Positions 34,194 to 44,157 of a stretch of 64,000 bases of DNA are shown in pieces (the first letter of the stretch is position 1; the number at the start of each line of letters is the position of its first letter). Origin of the DNA: Sanderia malayensis (taxonomy: Eukaryota; Cnidaria; Scyphozoa; Semaeostomeae; Pelagiidae); assembly GCA_013076295.1 (NCBI GenBank), contig RQOL01000786.1:124001-188000 (forward strand), in the 5' to 3' direction. Made by a program: the position numbers and the translations under genes. The notes beneath the pieces were generated by a model. That model made no database searches, was not told the DNA's origin, and worked only from the letters and a program-made list of their open reading frames with translations.

Positions 34194-35750
34194 CGGAAGA
34201 TGACATGGATGTTGGCAATGCCAGAGAGGAAGGAGAACGAATGCTGGCCGCATTGAACCCTGAACAGCGAGCCATATACACGGGAATCACTGATGCTATC
34301 AACGGGCAATCCGAACAGAACTATCACTTTGTTGACGGGCCGGCTGGAACCGGCAAAACTTTCCTTTACAACACGTTGGCTCACAATCTGCCAGCCAATG
34401 GATATAAAGTTCAGTGCATGGCGTGGTCAGGAATTGCTGCAACACTGCTCATAAATGGTAGAACTTCACATTCTACCTTTCAAATTCCTATACCACTTCA
34501 AGCTGAATCAACGTGTAATGTCAAGAGACAGAGCAGGGGAGCACAGGTATTGCGCGAAACTACCCTTTTCATATGGGATGAAGCTTCCATGATTCCCGCA
34601 CTTGCATTACAAGCAGTCGACCGACTCCTTCGAGACATTACACATGCTGACAGACCATTTCGTGGCAAGTTCATGCTACTTGGTGGTGACTTCAGACAAG
34701 TTTTACCTGTTGTCACGAAAGCAGGAAGGGAAAGAATTGTAGCAGAGACTCTAAAATCACGCCAGATCATTGATCTTTGGACAAACTTCCAGCAGCATCG
34801 TTTACACACCAACATGAGAGCCGTTCAAGATGATTCATACCGTGAATTCTCAGAATGGCTTCTCAGACTTGGCAACAAGCAAGAAGCACATGATGCACTG
34901 GACAACGTAATTCTGCCACAACAGATATGCACTTCGTCTAAAGAAGACATGCTGAACTTCATTTTTCCCAGGCCGAACACACCAGATTCACACCTAATGA
35001 TGGATCCTGTAACAATGTCTGAACGCTGTTGTCTGACTCCAAAGAATGACTTATCACATCAAGTAAACGACTTAATTCTGGACAGACTTCAAACAGCCGA
35101 AAGAACTTACTACAGCACAGACAGTGTTGTCACAGACGATCCAGATGAGGAAGAGGCCTACCCCATTGAATTTCTCAACCAACTCGCTCCGAATGGAATG
35201 CCGTTGCACAGACTTAAACTCAAGGTAAGAAGAGTACAATCTTTCATCCTATTAACATTAAATTATCATGTGCAAAGGTGGTGCACCATAAAAAAGGCGT
35301 CATTAATCACAATAATATTCATTGCATTAGGTTGGTGCAACGATCATTCTTCTGCGGAATCTCAATCCAAAGAAAGGTCTTTGCAACGGAACAAGACTCA
35401 TAGTTCGGCATCTCCGACGTCACATGATCACGGCAGAGGTCATTACGAAGGAGCACAGAGGACAACGGGTCATGATTCCCAAGATCACAGTCTCCACTCA
35501 GGACACGGAAATACCGTTCAAAATGAAACGCCGACAGTTTCCAGTCAGACTTGCATACTGCTTGACAATCAACAAGGCACAGGGGCAATCCCTGAGGTAT
35601 GCTGGTTTGTACTTACCTGAGCCCGTGTTCACACATGATCAGTTATATGTGGCCATGTCAAGAGCAACATCATCTAACGGGCTCAAAGTATTCCTCCCAG
35701 AAGAAACACACAGGAAAACAAAGAACATTGTTTTGCAGGAAGTCCTGTAA
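34194..35750 (+). pseudogene. Helitron B, PIF1-like helicase domain
   Basis: Two exons, 34194-35224 and 35331-35750, separated by a 106-nt intron with GTAAGA donor and TTAG acceptor. Motifs in order: GPAGTGKTFLYN (Walker A), FIWDEASM (Walker B), LLGGDFRQVLPV, then LLRNLNPKKGLCNGTRL just after the intron, TINKAQGQSL and YVAMSRATS. All SF1 helicase motifs are present and the frame is continuous after splicing, so this half of the element looks functional. The intron and part of the second exon are deleted in copy A. Confidence 0.88.
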
Positions 35751-36240
35751 AGGCTTCATCCTAGAGCGACCATCTGCACAGTTGCTCTACAGAGGGCTGC
35801 TTACCAAAACGCACATACACACATTCAAGGGTACGGGTATTGTGTGTCAACGCAGATCACGTCGCACTTAAGTGTGATGTACAGCCGTTACTGGCACCCT
35901 TCTAGAATGCATTCATTCTAGATAACACTGATCTGCGGAGACCAAATGGACATTACACCCTCCACATGTCCAGGGGTGACTGCACCACACACAGCAGTCG
36001 GCACAGTCCTGAATCCTGCGTAGCGCCCGATTATTAAAAGTTATGCGTTGCCATTTTCTCCGATATTGCCTATGGGAAAGTGGATTTCCTTACTCTGTGA
36101 AAACTGCAACTAATGTAACCGGCAATCTTATTCTTTTTTTTGCTATGTACAAACGTAATCCTCACAACAAACAACCGCGGTTATTGAAAGAATACATTCA
36201 CGCCGTGGCACAGATCTATGCTTGCAGAGAGTGAAGGGCT

Positions 36241-36735
36241 ATTGAAGAATCCAATTGAGGTACTGTCATTTTAGCTAAACACATCACTTAACCAATCAAC
36301 TACGGATTCTATGGATCAATTTTTATGGATTTTGACAATTCACCAATTTGAATAGCAAACTTTATCATGACTCAACCTTTTGCATTCGTACTACGCATAC
36401 AATACAAATATCTATCCACGTCCTTTCAAAATATGTTTTTTGTACTGTATTGTATATCTTTCAGGTCTTCCGCATTAATAATGAGGTTTTTAAATTAGTG
36501 ATTTACGTTTTCAATAGTAGATAGCCAGGAGATTGATATTTTATCTATCGTTACAGTTTCAATATTCATATAGTTGTGCATTTGTCCCATATAAATCTCC
36601 ATTCAATAATATCATAACAAAATTTATTGACTTCGTTTTTAATTAGATGCATTTTTGCTAATATCATTGAAACGAGGCGAGACTTCTGTCTCCCATTTCA
36701 AACGCCTTTGTGCTGTCCATGTATGATTGTCATCT
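36241..36735. other. Non-coding, nothing recognised
   Basis: AT-rich sequence between the end of Helitron similarity and a candidate exon. No element ends or RNA genes seen. Confidence 0.35.
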
Positions 36736-36894
36736 ATGTTATGTCTCATCATCGCTCTATTGTTGCCTGTCGGGTTTAAGTTTTTGTCTCCCAACCATGG
36801 CATGGAGTTGGATTTTGTTGCTGAACTCAACGAAATTATACCTCACAAAGCCTTCCTGGATCAAAGGAAACAACTACCTTGCTGTTCACCAAAG
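36736..36894 (+). CDS. Candidate first exon of a secreted or membrane protein
   Basis: Not recognised. Fifty-three codons from an ATG to a consensus donor (AAAG then GTAAAT). The first ten residues are hydrophobic (MLCLIIALLLPVG), which could be a signal peptide or anchor. The rest (ELNEIIPHKAFLDQRKQ) is polar. No downstream exon was found. The alternative is chance. Confidence 0.3.
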
Positions 36895-38204
36895 GTAAAT
36901 AAGGCTCATTTTGAACAATCAAACAATGGATATTTAGATATAAGCGAATTTCATACTGAAATGAGAGAAGTATATCCTTATTGACTTAAAGGAGACAACT
37001 AGGCTGCTATGAATTAGAGGTCAACAATGCATATTTTCATTTTCATCCCTTTCAATTTGATGTTGAATGGAAATTGCTTAGCTTAGGCCATTTCTAGTTT
37101 ACTTACGGTTTACATATACTTTGTTAGGCCAGAATTCTGGAAATTTTCCAATGTTTTTTCAGTAGGTACTTTGTTTTCAGAAGAAATGTGCATTGCTCTA
37201 CCACATCTTCCTAGGGGTTTTATTTCCGTGAATATAGTTCCTAACTAATTTATTGACTTTGTGGCTGCCTTCTTTGTTTTACAGGCAAAGCTCATTGATA
37301 TCCCCACATGAACCTGCTTTCAACTTTGTGTTTATTGAAGATGTTTAATTGCTGTGATGTACATGAAGGAAACCAGTGAAAGTCAAGTTCAAACCCTGGG
37401 AAAAATCCACACTTTATTTGCTTACCACCTTCCTCATTGCACATGCATTGCATATCTCTTTTGTCTTCCACACTCATTAATTTTCTATTTTTTGTACACA
37501 TTCATTTAGTTAAAGGCAATGGAAAATTCAAGCTATGGTTCAAAATGTTCTCTTCAAATTATTTCCCAAGTCAGGTAAAATATTCAAGGTATGGGGCTCT
37601 CTGTTCCAGATCAATAGATAAATCAATTAATGCACCCTAATTGAAAAGCAGACTCAATAAATAAAGGCTGAATACTATTTCTACATTGACTATCACTAAA
37701 TGTTTTCTTAACGAATCACTTACAGTATTCTAATCCTGTAGGTACTTAATTCTTCCTCATTGTCACTTAATGATGTTCCTTATCAGGTAGATGTGTTGTT
37801 GTAAACTCAGTGTGCCAGGCACAGATGGCAATGATTTCACAACCATTACACCACAAGATTCAAATTTATTGGCAAGCATACATTGTATCAATCACTGATA
37901 GAATCCTCCATTACACTGGACCAAGCTAAGATGGCTCTTACCACACAAGCAAACATTATTAATGCATTTTAATAATCTATATGTGCATAAATATGTCTTT
38001 GTTATCTTACTTGAATATTTAAAGTCTTGCATGATAAATTATGATAGTTTCCCGTTGTAGATATCAGTAGGAGAGGAAGTAGGCATCCTGGCGCACGCAT
38101 GCGCAGTAGAATGTGTTAAAATCACGCATGCGCAAGAGTCTTCGAGAATTGAAAAGAGCATGAACAGTAAAAAATAATCGAAAACGATAACGGGAAGGTT
38201 GTGG
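36895..38204. other. Non-coding, nothing recognised
   Basis: AT-rich with no conserved frames. At 38090-38135 two GCATGCGC palindromes (CACGCATGCGCAG, CACGCATGCGCAA) resemble NRF-1 sites. Confidence 0.4.
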
Positions 38205-38885
38205 AAAGTTAGTTTGAAGTTGCAAAACATCGCCAAAGCTGATAAAAAACCCATAAAAAGCTTAATAACTAAAAAACGGTTTTGTTTACGAAAAAGATTT
38301 TTACACCAATAAAAAGAAAATCTCTTGGTTATATTGAAGAATTATTTCATATTTTCCATGCACTTATAAGATGATAAGAATTTGTTAAATAAATCGCAAG
38401 AAAACACAAAAACATCGAGGAACTTGCACATTCACGTTCTCGGCTCGAGATTGAATTCAAAGAACCAATCAGAAACTGCGACGTTCGAATGTACGCGTCA
38501 AATCTCTGTCATGAGAAATCAGAAACTTCTAGAATCTGGTAAAGTTAGTTTGAAGTTGCAAAACATCGCCAAAGCTGATAAAAAACCCATACAAAGCTTA
38601 ATAACTAAAAAACGGTTTTGTTTATGAAAAAGATTTTTACAGCAATAAAAAGAAAATCTCTTGATTATATTGAATGAATTATTTCATATTTTCCATGCAC
38701 TTATAAGATGATAAGAATTTGTTAAATAAATCGCAAGAAAACACAAAAGTATCGAGGAACTGGCAAATTCACGTTCTTGGCTCGAGATTTAATTCAAAGA
38801 ACCAATCAGAAACTTTCGAATGCGACGTTCGAATGTACGCGGCAAATCTCTGTCATGAGAAATCAGAAACTTCTGGAATCTGGAA
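38205..38885 (+). repeat. 336-bp tandem duplication with heat-shock-type elements
   Basis: Unit 1 at 38205-38540 and unit 2 at 38541-38885, sharing AAAGTTAGTTTGAAGTTGCA, AAAACGGTTTTGTTTA, TAAATAAATCGCAAGAAAAC and GACGTTCGAATGTACGCG. Each unit ends with a three-part heat-shock element, GAAACTTCTAGAA (38522-38534) and GAAACTTCTGGAA (38866-38878), and carries CCAATCAGAAAC. It lies about 1 kb before the first virus-like gene. Confidence 0.85.
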
Positions 38886-39777
38886 TGACTTTCAAACACA
38901 CCGGATTCAAAAAGTAAGTTGCATTTTTGACTTGCGACGCGCATGCGCAAGCGAGTATATGTTGGTGAGTGGGGAAAAATGTTGTGTTCTGTGAGCATTT
39001 TTGACTCGTTGGAAGCATCAGGTGAAAAGAAGAAAGTTTTTCAGCTATATGCTTATGCAACTAATACAACAATTATAGTATTTCATTTTTGTTTTGGAAA
39101 ATCATATGATTCCATAGAATTAATGTTTAACAGTTGCCAATAATTTATTAAATAACAAATGAACTAACCAATTATCAACATAAGTTTTATTTTCAAAACG
39201 GGCATCCAGCCCTTCGTTGTCAGAGGAATTTGTTTTGAACTACTATTTTCGCAATCCGACATTTTGAAATAGCCAGACACTGTTTCAACACAGGCCGGGC
39301 AGCTCTTCCTCAGAGAACAATAGCTGAAGAACAATAGCTCGGTTCATTCTGACGTCACACTGAATCAAAATCTTGAAAGTTTTACTTTTTTCAAAATTTG
39401 TTAAAATTTCTGTTTTTAATTGAAAGCAACGAGAATTGACTCATAATGTGAGGAAAATATCGCACAGACCTGGCTGTGTTTGAGCTTGGAAAAAATATAC
39501 TTATACTCATCAGAAAACACTCAAAATAGGTTCATTGTGATACTCATATCTTTTTCTCTCCATCTCCGTAAAGAAATCCATATGTCATTTCAGGCTGCAT
39601 AAGCCCTTTAATTTAATATTACTTTCTTCACTTTCTGGATAATACAGTGAAATAAAAGCCATCTGTCGCGAGTCACCTCATGGTTCCTTTGATTTCTGCT
39701 TCAAATCTTTTTATCATTACAGCTTTATTTGGAATTAATTCATAATATTAGTGATTATGATTTGTTTATTTTAGAGC
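38886..39777. other. Non-coding; CRE-like and NRF-1-like sites
   Basis: No gene visible. GCGCATGCGCAAGCG near 38940 is NRF-1-like and CTGACGTCACAC near 39350 contains a full CRE palindrome. This could be the regulatory end of the downstream virus-like segment, but that is inference. Confidence 0.35.
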
Positions 39778-39798
39778 TTGAGAAAAAGAAGAAAAAAC

Positions 39799-40050
39799 AT
39801 GAATCAATTAACGATTGAAAATGGAATTTTAATTGTGTTTGAATGTCCGGTGTGTTGGGCCCTTTTACCGTTTTTCAGCATAAATGACCGCTGCCATGAT
39901 GATAATGATGATGATGAAGGATATGGTAATGATGATGAAGAAACCGACGAAGTTATAATGAAGATTTTCATCCATGCATTAAGAGATGTAACTATTCAAA
40001 AAAAATATATTATAAATGAAGAGCAACTTAATAATAATAATGATAATTGA
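39799..40050 (+). CDS. Small acidic protein of the Polinton-like segment
   Basis: Not recognised. 83 codons from an ATG to TGA. A CPVC pair near residue 17 is followed by a long Asp/Glu-rich run (HDDNDDDEGYGNDDEE) and a short basic, Asn-rich tail. It precedes the other + strand virus-like genes in the same orientation. Composition alone does not give a function; it could be a chance frame. Confidence 0.35.
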   Translation: MNQLTIENGILIVFECPVCWALLPFFSINDRCHDDNDDDEGYGNDDEETDEVIMKIFIHALRDVTIQKKYIINEEQLNNNNDN

Positions 40051-40226
40051 GAAAAAGTATTACTGTGTGTATTCTTATATGCTTCTACCTCTCAACTGCG
40101 CATGCATCACTTTATGGCTCGAACCTTCTTTGAATGATTACATAATTTTCATTCGAATTGGCATACCTTAATCAGGTGGGCTAGAACCGGCCTCTTAACT
40201 GCGCATGCGCCGGATTTCTAGTAATC

Positions 40227-40267
40227 TATAAAAACGATCTATTTCACTTATTATCTCAGTAGCAAAG
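40227..40267 (+). promoter_or_regulatory. TATA box and TCAGT initiator before 40268
   Basis: TATAAAAA at 40227 is followed 31 bp later by the initiator TCAGT (40256-40260), and the ATG at 40268 comes 8 nt after that. NRF-1-like TGCGCATGCGCC lies at about 40199. Confidence 0.6.
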
Positions 40268-40822
40268 ATGTTGTTAACATTAGCACACATTATAATTAAT
40301 GACTTTAGATCATTTCTACAAAGAACGAAAAAAGAATTCCTCTTAGTCTATTTGAAGGAACATTTTACAGATGTAATGGGCATTAATACAAAGGTTCAAG
40401 TTCGACGCATATATCTTGGGAAAGTATACAAGAATTTACACAAGTTTATGGGATTTGCTCGAATAAGCGTTAATTTTGGAAATCTACCACAAGCAAAGGA
40501 TGCTGAAGATGGGTTGCTGATTGAAGAATCTCCGGTGAATGAAGATGAATGGAAAGACAGGATCAATGATACAACTATTCAATGTTTCTCTAATGGAAAT
40601 GGAAGCTTGGGAAGGTTTGCTGTGATACTCCTTTGGATAGAGAAGCAAATTATCTATCATCACACAAAGAAACAATACAGCATTAGTAGTTTATGGGTGG
40701 ATTGTTTACTTTATAGCATTAAGTATGATTGTGTTCTTAGAGAATGGGGAGATGTTGAAATTACACAAAATGATATCCTCATGTACATGCGTGTTTTTAT
40801 TTGCATGCATGGGCCTATATAA
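40268..40822 (+). CDS. Virus-like protein of unknown function (184 aa)
   Basis: Not recognised. An intact frame directly behind a TATA/initiator pair. It starts hydrophobic (MLLTLAHIIINDF), then mixed; it has SNGNGSLGRFAV near residue 115, superficially like a Fic core but without the HPF histidine. Position at the head of a cluster followed by small basic virion-like proteins suggests a virus-like gene. Its counterpart in the other Polinton-like piece would lie beyond the window. Confidence 0.5.
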   Translation: MLLTLAHIIINDFRSFLQRTKKEFLLVYLKEHFTDVMGINTKVQVRRIYLGKVYKNLHKFMGFARISVNFGNLPQAKDAEDGLLIEESPVNEDEWKDRINDTTIQCFSNGNGSLGRFAVILLWIEKQIIYHHTKKQYSISSLWVDCLLYSIKYDCVLREWGDVEITQNDILMYMRVFICMHGPI

Positions 40823-40823
40823 G
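40816..40823 (+). promoter_or_regulatory. TATA box before the basic virion-like genes
   Basis: TATATAAG overlaps the stop region of the preceding gene and lies about 120 nt before the ATG at 40945. No clear initiator at the usual distance. Confidence 0.35.
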
Positions 40824-40944
40824 GAATCTGCATCATTACAATAATGAAAATGGCACAATGTCGGAGGGCAATGCACGCATTCATTAAACACCTTTTTTGT
40901 CTTAAATTTCTTATTAAAACAATGCATTTACCTCATAAATAAAG

Positions 40945-41226
40945 ATGGGTAAGCGCAAGAGACAGAGTAGAAATAAACAGCGTACTAAGAGAATTAGGGG
41001 TAAAGGTCTTTTTAAAAACATACAAAATTGGATTGTGAAAACAGCTATTGCAGCAACACACCTACCAGGATTACAGCGAGAGCTGAAACCAACAATGTGG
41101 AAAAAGGGTTGGAAAACAAAACCCTACAGTTCATCCCAAGAGAATTTTGGAGAGCTGCCGGAGTACCGAAAAAACAACGCGATAAGTGGGCATATGCAGA
41201 TGAAGAATTTAAGAAATAGATTATAA
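40945..41226 (+). pseudogene. Small basic, virion-like protein (frame break)
   Basis: Starts MGKRKRQSRNKQRTKR, a strongly basic head, followed by IQNWIVKTAIAATHLPGLQ. A second frame (from about 41090 to 41219) carries the better-looking continuation (LQFIPREFWRAAGVPKKQ), implying a frameshift near 41080. Short Lys/Arg-rich proteins with a hydrophobic centre resemble minor virion or core proteins of adenovirus- and Polinton-type elements; this is analogy, not a recognised family. Confidence 0.45.
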
Positions 41227-41267
41227 AAGAAGGAAGAACGCCACAATTTAATAGCTATAATATAATC

Positions 41268-41732
41268 ATGGCTAGTATAGCAGCAAGTGTTGTAGCATCA
41301 ATGCTGATGGACGATATGTCGAAGGATGATGGTGGAGTTGAAGCGACTAAACTAATGACGTGTGAAGGAAAGTATAAAAGGGATAGAATACGAAAACGTG
41401 AAAGGAGAGGAGAGAGGAAATCAACAAACATGGGTTCCGCAATAGCTCATGTAGCAGCTAAGCAAGCTATTAAACAAGCTGTATGACAGGGTGGAAGAGC
41501 GATAGCAAAACGAGTTAGTAAGCAAGCTGTTAAGAAGATAGCATTGAGAGGTGCTAAGAAAGCTGCAAAAGGTGGAGCAATCGTTGCAGCTGGATACGGT
41601 TTAGACACAGCTGTGAGGAAAATTCAAGGTGGTCGAAAGTGGAGGATGCGAAGGAAGCTGGTTCGAAAGAAGCATATGAAAGGTAGACCAAGTGGGACTA
41701 GATCTATAAAAATAGCAAGAGTAAGAACCTAA
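41268..41732 (+). pseudogene. Ala/Lys-rich minor-virion-like protein with in-frame TGA
   Basis: About 154 codons with one TGA at 41484-41486. The start (MASIAASVVASMLMDD) is amphipathic. The middle has AIAHVAAKQAIKQAV and ALRGAKKAAKGGAIVAAGYG, and the end is basic (RRKLVRKKHMKGRPSG). Such alternating hydrophobic/basic proteins occur as membrane-active or DNA-condensing minor capsid components in adenovirus-like lineages; the match here is by character only. The second half recurs at the right edge of the window on the other strand. Confidence 0.5.
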
Positions 41733-41838
41733 CATTTTTAAATGAACAAAATTGAAAGAAATAGATGAACAAATCTCAGACAAAAAGCTCATTTCCAATA
41801 AGAAGTTCGTGGAGAAAGGGGCTCGAGAATAATCCATA

Positions 41839-42367
41839 ATGAATTGAGTATACAGAATTAATGTTGATGAAGTAGAAAGAAAGATGTTACATTCCATTTT
41901 AAAGTCAGAAGGTGAAGTTTCACTGTATAAACAAGGCAAATTTAGAGGATGCTTATGTATATCTAAGAACGATAAGAGAGGTTGTGCTTGATAGAAATTA
42001 CATTATTCGATTTACAATCGACACTGACATGGTAAAAGAAACACATGAATTTATTTTACCTGAATATCTTGGTAAATTTGCAAATAGTGTAAGATGTGCA
42101 CGCATGAGTGAAACAGAGATAATAGAATATTGTAAACCTGATGGGATAGAAATTTTATTAAACCAATTAATAAAGAGGCAGCATTACTATAATCCAATAG
42201 AATATACAGCATTGTTATTATGGATTCATCCTTTTCCTGATGGAAATGGAAGGTTGGCGAAGTTGCTGTATTATTATTTAACGGGAGATTTAATAGAGTG
42301 GAGTAAGGATAAATTTTTAAGTGATATGATTAAAGTTCAAGCAGAAATTGTAGAAAAATTTACCTAA
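41839..42367 (+). pseudogene. Fic-domain protein, Polinton-like copy 1
   Basis: The Fic core HPFPDGNGRLAKLL is complete up to the first arginine, with the catalytic His; the usual second arginine (GRxxR) is Lys. Fic enzymes transfer AMP or related groups to target hydroxyls. Upstream the helix YNPIEYTALLLWI fits the fold. The gene is broken: codon 3 is TGA where the sister copy has CGA, and a frameshift lies near 41920. It sits between the Ala/Lys-rich gene and the HSE-driven gene, an order repeated in the inverted copy at 63.3-63.8 kb. Confidence 0.8.
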
Positions 42368-42381
42368 AAACACTTTCGTAA

Positions 42382-42654
42382 GAAAGTTCTAGAACATTTG
42401 AACTTCGAATACTAACGCCACCTTTCAATAATAACTAGAAACTTCGAAGAAGGTTCTAGAACATTTGAACGATGATGTAATCGAGAAAATTAGCAGGAGG
42501 TGGTGTGAAAAGAAAGGGTAAAAAGCGATTACGAAGTGGTGGAAAGAAAAAAGATAAGCAGAAAGCTTCATATAGAAAGCTTCCAGAAGTTTCCAGAAGC
42601 TATCAGCCAATCAGATCACAGAGATTTTTCAGAAGTTTCCAGAAGTTTCCAGAA
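42382..42654 (+). promoter_or_regulatory. Four heat-shock-element clusters
   Basis: Alternating GAA/TTC units at exact 5-bp spacing occur at 42382-42394 (three units), 42449-42461 (three), 42581-42598 (four) and 42632-42654 (five). Heat-shock factor trimers bind three or more such units. A CCAAT box (AGCCAATCAG, 42605-42614) lies between the last two. The inverted sister copy keeps at least three- and four-unit versions at 63009-63021 and 63055-63072. Confidence 0.8.
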
Positions 42655-42673
42655 GCAGAAATCTCTGCAATGT

Positions 42674-42725
42674 GATTGGTTGATTTATATACATAAACAG
42701 ACGTCTGAAGCTAAATCAAATCAGT
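42674..42725 (+). promoter_or_regulatory. Inverted CCAAT, TATA box and TCAGT initiator before 42786
   Basis: GATTGG (inverted CCAAT) at about 42674, TATATA at 42686-42691 with ATAAA just after, and the initiator TCAGT at 42721-42725. Together with the HSE arrays immediately upstream this has the layout of a stress-inducible core promoter. The leader would be about 60 nt. Confidence 0.7.
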
Positions 42726-42785
42726 TGTGCCGAGCTGTTGAAGAGTGCAGAGCTTAAAAAATCACTAAAGAATCACTGCAGAATC

Positions 42786-43463
42786 ATGGCAGGAATTTAC
42801 GAAGTTAGAAATGAAGAGGGCCTAATGAAGACATCATTTGCTGTTCAAGCTGCCTCTAACAAATGGGTGCTGGTGGTGAAAGATATGATTAAAGGTGCAC
42901 TAGCTGTAAAATCAATGGCTATTTCTCATGCAGCACTGGCTCGTCTCTTGGAAATAGTTGATAGCAACATAAATCTCGATGAGATAAATCATAAATTACA
43001 ATTTCAAGGAGAAGATGTTACAAGTCTCTTTGAGAAGAACGGTATCGTCATTGAAACGAAGCGATATGGGGGAACGTATACTCAATTTCTAACCCTATAC
43101 ACTGAACTTTTGAGCAAAGAAGAAGCACATGAAGATAAGGTTGAAATCTATCTGCAGAAAAATGGTGATTTTTCCATAAAGTTATGTCTGGGAATACGAA
43201 GATGGAAGAATGAGAAACCAACTAAAACTGGAATAAATCTAAAAGGAGAAATGTTGGAAGCATTGCATGGAAAGCTTGCTGATCTGAAAATGCTAGCACC
43301 GTCATCTCGCAAAAGGCCTCTATCATTAATTATACCATCATCTTCTGGAAGTGCCAAATCTGATGCGAAGAAAAAAAGAAAGAAAATATCACAGCTCAAA
43401 AAAAGAAAGAACATACAAACATACAAACACTTGTGGAAAGTTAAAATGGGGAAAATCGTGTAA
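42786..43463 (+). CDS. HSE-controlled protein of unknown function (truncated copy)
   Basis: Not recognised. From the ATG at 42786 it encodes about 225 residues. The N-terminal part (KTSFAVQAASNKWVLVVKD, ALARLLEIVDSNINLDEI) looks globular and the second half is Lys-rich (AKKKRKKISQLKKRK), a likely nuclear signal. The sister copy on the minus strand (61767-62880) continues for about 180 further codons, so this one is cut off near 43417 where similarity ends and a dispersed repeat follows. It lies behind HSE, CCAAT, TATA and initiator elements. Confidence 0.6.
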   Translation: MAGIYEVRNEEGLMKTSFAVQAASNKWVLVVKDMIKGALAVKSMAISHAALARLLEIVDSNINLDEINHKLQFQGEDVTSLFEKNGIVIETKRYGGTYTQFLTLYTELLSKEEAHEDKVEIYLQKNGDFSIKLCLGIRRWKNEKPTKTGINLKGEMLEALHGKLADLKMLAPSSRKRPLSLIIPSSSGSAKSDAKKKRKKISQLKKRKNIQTYKHLWKVKMGKIV

Positions 43464-43489
43464 ATTGCGCCTGAAAAATTCATAACTTT

Positions 43490-44110
43490 GACTTTGTTTT
43501 CATTGGGCCTAAGCGTTGCAAGCATGCCGAAGCAATGCCTACTACAAAAACCATAACTATTTCAAATAAAAATACAGCTGTCACCTGTGTTCCGAATTGT
43601 TTCCTACAACTCTCCAGGGGTCTTTGAAACAATTAGCAGCTCTTTACAAAGATAAATCAGCTCCTAAAACACTTTGCAAGGCGCCCTTTGTGTGGAAGAG
43701 AAAAACACGCGTCTCCTCCAAAAGTACCTGCTGCAACCTGAGGGCGAATAATGAGTCGCGCGAAAAGAGCCAATCAAATTGCAGGAAAAGGCGAAACGGG
43801 TCACGTGAAGAGCGAATACTCTTTTCGAAAATGGAGTCGGGGACGCGAATTTGGAAGTTTCGGCAGCGCAAACCGTCATTCTTTCGTGATAGCACAATTA
43901 GTGGAGTAATTAATAGAATAACTCAAAAATTTTTTTAAAATAGGCTTCCAAAAATAGATAACTTTTGCCTACTCCAGAAACGGAGCCTTTCCATGCAAGT
44001 GCCAACCTTGTGCGCCCCTATTGAAAAAAGCCTTATTGATCACCAAATCGCCGTTTCGTCCCATTGATTTTGGGCGTTCGACCTATTGTTTCGGGTCGAA
44101 TCTATTGTTT
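43490..44110 (+). repeat. Dispersed non-coding repeat, copy 2
   Basis: Matches 18900-19600 (GGGCCTAAGCGTTGCAAGCA, CCAAAAGTACCTGCTG, GGGTCACGTGAAGAGCGAAT, TTCGTGATAGCACAATTAG). It abuts the truncated end of the 42786 gene, so its insertion or an associated deletion may have removed the rest. Confidence 0.65.
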
Positions 44111-44157
44111 TAGGCAGAGTTTCGCCACCGTCACGCGACCTCCGCAGAATATATATA

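Larger units (their letters stand above)
23961..36240 (+). mobile_element. Helitron copy B, interrupted by a DIRS-like element
   Basis: It is collinear with copy A from its 5' non-coding region (AAGTAAGTATTTCACTCCTT near 23970) through the helicase and about 490 bp beyond. Coding exons lie at roughly 24759-25088, 25225-25347, 25561-25668 plus 30507-30521, 30681-32651, 32779-34036, 34194-35224 and 35331-35750. Removal of the inserted block leaves a 123-nt exon, the same length as in copy A. Helitron ends were not identified. Nonsense codons in the N-terminal part make it non-autonomous, but the helicase half is nearly intact. Confidence 0.85.

Noticed and set aside
35225..35330. Frameshift in the Helitron B helicase
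   Set aside because: The apparent break is a 106-nt intron with consensus GTAAGA and TTAG ends; removing it restores the expected helicase motifs in phase.
40568..40640. Fic motif in the 40268 protein (SNGNGSLGR)
   Set aside because: The catalytic HPF is absent and the surrounding helices do not match the true Fic copies in the window.
43597..43938. 113-residue open frame, and its counterpart at 19089-19352
   Set aside because: Both lie in the same dispersed repeat, but reading frames and stops are not conserved between the copies.
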